Source of the DNA: Leucothrix arctica | GTDB lineage: Bacteria; Pseudomonadota; Gammaproteobacteria; Thiotrichales; Thiotrichaceae | DNA: 64,000 bases | NCBI RefSeq assembly: GCF_003172895.1 | Contig: NZ_QGKL01000031.1 | Span: forward strand, 62,001-126,000 | Direction of reading: 5' to 3' | Part shown: positions 62,464-64,000 of the stretch, in pieces | How the letters are laid out: every line of letters starts with the position of its first letter | Position numbering within the stretch: the stretch's first letter is position 1 | The notes under the pieces: generated by a model | What the model was told of the DNA's origin: nothing | What the model saw: the letters and a program-made list of their open reading frames with translations, nothing else | Databases searched by the model: none | Program-made: the position numbers and the translations under genes

Positions 62464-62997
62464 ATGATGAGGGTTATAGATCTTCTCAAGCGAATAAATG
62501 ACGGTGTCGCACTAATGGCAGGTTTATCGCTATTGGCTTGTGTGACTTTAATCCTCGTCGAAATTGTAGTACGCCAGTTAGGTATGCCGCTAGGCGGTAC
62601 AGATGAAATATCCGGTTATGTCATGGCAATTACGACTAGCTGGGGCGTGGCTTACGCATTAACCGAACGCGCTCATGTCCGAATCGATTTACTTCGTACC
62701 AAGTGCCTACCAGTAGGTAAGGCATTAATGGACTGTGTCGCAATTTTGGCACTGGCAGGTACTGCCATTACCGTGGCTTGGCGTGGTTGGCCGGTGTTAT
62801 CAAAAACACTGGCAACAGGCGCTAAAGCGAATACTGCATTAGAAACTCCATTATGGATTCCCCAAGTGCTTTGGTGGTCTGGCTGGGTTTGGTTTGCTGT
62901 CTCAGCAATATTGATCGCAGCGGCTTCTTTATTGCTGTTGTACCAACGTCGTTATGACGATGTAAATGAAATTGCAGGCATGGGTGACGAGTTATGA
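62464..62997 (+). CDS. dctQ: TRAP transporter small permease (DctQ)
   Basis: 177 residues, four membrane helices, with Thr-Asp-Glu-Ile-Ser-Gly-Tyr after helix 1 and the Glu-Arg-Ala-His-Val-Arg-Ile-Asp motif typical of DctQ. AGGAG precedes the ATG; its stop overlaps the dctM start (ATGA). Confidence 0.93.
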   Translation: MMRVIDLLKRINDGVALMAGLSLLACVTLILVEIVVRQLGMPLGGTDEISGYVMAITTSWGVAYALTERAHVRIDLLRTKCLPVGKALMDCVAILALAGTAITVAWRGWPVLSKTLATGAKANTALETPLWIPQVLWWSGWVWFAVSAILIAAASLLLLYQRRYDDVNEIAGMGDEL

Positions 62998-64000
62998 TTA
63001 AGTTTACAACCTTTGGACTGCTATTCTTTTTAGCGCTATCCATTCCTGTCGGCATCGTTTTGTTCTTACTAGCCTTTGGAATTGATACTTTTTATAGTCC
63101 GTTCCCGTTGATGCGCGGTTTGGGACAAGTCGTTTGGTCTTCTTCTAATAGTGCAACACTCATTGCAATTCCGTTTTTTGTCCTGTTAGGAGAAATTTTA
63201 GTGCGCTGCGGGGTGGCAACTCGTACCTATGCGGCACTCAATAAATGGGTGTCATGGCTGCCGGGTGGTTTGATCCACGCTAACATCGCCACGGCAACGT
63301 TATTTTCAGCAACGTCTGGATCCTCAGTGGCAACAGCAGCTACCGTAGCCACCGTCGCTATGCCGCAAGCTGAAAAGCTTAATTACGATCCGCGTTTATT
63401 CTCTGGCGCTATCGCTGCCGGTGGTACGCTTGGGATTTTAATTCCCCCATCGATCAACCTGATCGTCTATGGATTTTTAACAGAAAGCTCCATTCCACAG
63501 CTATTTTTAGCGGGTCTATTACCCGGTATTTTAATGGCGCTAGGCTTTATGTTAGCTACCGTTATTTTATGCATGATCAAACCGTCACTCGGTGGCCCAC
63601 GTCAGCTATACAGCATCAGTGAAAAACTAAGTAGCTTGGGTGACTTACTACCCATACTGGGTTTATTTGGTGTGATTGTCGGGACTATCTATGCCGGTTG
63701 GGCAACACCAACTGAAGCTGCAGCCGTCGGTGTTGCAATGGCCCTTGTGATTGCCGCTCAGCAACGCGCGCTGAATATGGAGTTATTGTTACAGTCACTA
63801 CGCGGTGCTATTCGTACCACATCTATGGTCATGTTAGTGGTCGTTGGTGCCTACGTGTTGAACTATGTGCTAACAGCCGCTGGTGTCAGTCGAGCGTTGC
63901 AAACTTTGCTTCGTGGACTAGACATGACGCCATTGGCGACCCTGTTTGTCATTATCTTGATCTATATTGTGCTGGGCTTCTTTATCGAAACCTTGTCGCT
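62994..64000 (+). CDS. dctM: TRAP transporter large permease (DctM), 3' end outside window
   Basis: The ATG at 62994 overlaps the dctQ stop and the frame stays open to the window end (335 codons). Motifs of the large permease are clear: Ile-Pro-Val-Gly near the N terminus, Phe-Ser-Ala-Thr-Ser-Gly-Ser-Ser-Val-Ala-Thr, Gly-Gly-Thr-Leu-Gly-Ile-Leu-Ile-Pro-Pro-Ser-Ile, and Thr-Pro-Thr-Glu-Ala-Ala-Ala-Val. It forms the Na+-driven membrane core with DctQ. The family averages about 425 residues, so some 90 residues are missing. Confidence 0.95.
   Translation, partial: MIKFTTFGLLFFLALSIPVGIVLFLLAFGIDTFYSPFPLMRGLGQVVWSSSNSATLIAIPFFVLLGEILVRCGVATRTYAALNKWVSWLPGGLIHANIATATLFSATSGSSVATAATVATVAMPQAEKLNYDPRLFSGAIAAGGTLGILIPPSINLIVYGFLTESSIPQLFLAGLLPGILMALGFMLATVILCMIKPSLGGPRQLYSISEKLSSLGDLLPILGLFGVIVGTIYAGWATPTEAAAVGVAMALVIAAQQRALNMELLLQSLRGAIRTTSMVMLVVVGAYVLNYVLTAAGVSRALQTLLRGLDMTPLATLFVIILIYIVLGFFIETLS

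Overview
The window reads as a chromosomal segment of an AT-leaning gammaproteobacterium, probably marine or aquatic. Support comes from the lptD-surA-pdxA order, an RpoS-type sigma factor, a class 2 (quinone-linked) dihydroorotate dehydrogenase, NagZ, HtpX, a Na+-pumping oxaloacetate decarboxylase, glutathione-dependent formaldehyde oxidation and a TRAP transporter. I cannot place it below class from the sequence; a Thiotrichales/Leucotrichaceae-like lineage is only a guess. Coding density is high. I see no rRNA, tRNA, CRISPR array, insertion sequence or prophage.

Layout. 1-6.1 kb: the 3' end of a magnesium transporter gene facing a minus-strand housekeeping block (nagZ, rhomboid, htpX, pyrD, folP, djlA). 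6.2-12.2 kb: a DUF805 membrane protein, an RND efflux adaptor/pump pair and a secreted SASA-type esterase. 12.2-17.7 kb: minus-strand TAP-like hydrolase, thrC, hom and rpoS. 17.9-24 kb: a zinc metallopeptidase; a 635-base gap that appears to hold a regulated non-coding RNA; then an operon of a 30-residue peptide, XpaC-like, TelA-like, SPFH/GYF_2 and zinc-ribbon proteins. 24-28.5 kb: lptD-surA-pdxA (outer-membrane biogenesis and vitamin B6). 28.5-34.3 kb: YgjP-like protein, AI-2E family permease, LysR regulator, an orphan ccoS, bioC-bioH and plsY. 34.5-38.8 kb: an OmpR-type two-component system, then moaA and a mobA-mobB fusion (molybdenum cofactor). 39.3-42.6 kb: oadGAB. 42.7-48.3 kb: TetR, frmA-fghA (formaldehyde detoxification), a membrane-anchored AraC regulator, a TIGR01777 epimerase and carbonic anhydrase. 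48.3-52.7 kb: DUF2889 protein, AraC regulator with azlCD (branched-chain amino acid export) and a DASS anion symporter. 52.8-54.3 kb: a short accessory patch with an orphan excisionase-like protein, a decayed petA (Rieske) fragment behind a perfect FNR-type box, and a TPR protein. 54.3-64 kb: HAD dehalogenase, MATE pump, cysE, PQQ-type sugar dehydrogenase, a degenerate REC-GGDEF protein, exported MsrA, and a LysR regulator divergent from a dctPQM TRAP transporter that runs off the window.

The most unusual part is 18.9-24.0 kb. A transcript with an OmpR-family-style tandem repeat promoter and its own terminator, but no convincing ORF, precedes an operon that joins two gene sets known separately elsewhere (xpaC-telA, and a ydjG/ydjI-like zinc-ribbon and SPFH pair) under one sigma70-like promoter. 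A short peptide gene sits at its head. Second in interest is a shared palindromic motif upstream of both the AraC regulator and azlC, which suggests a small self-contained regulon.
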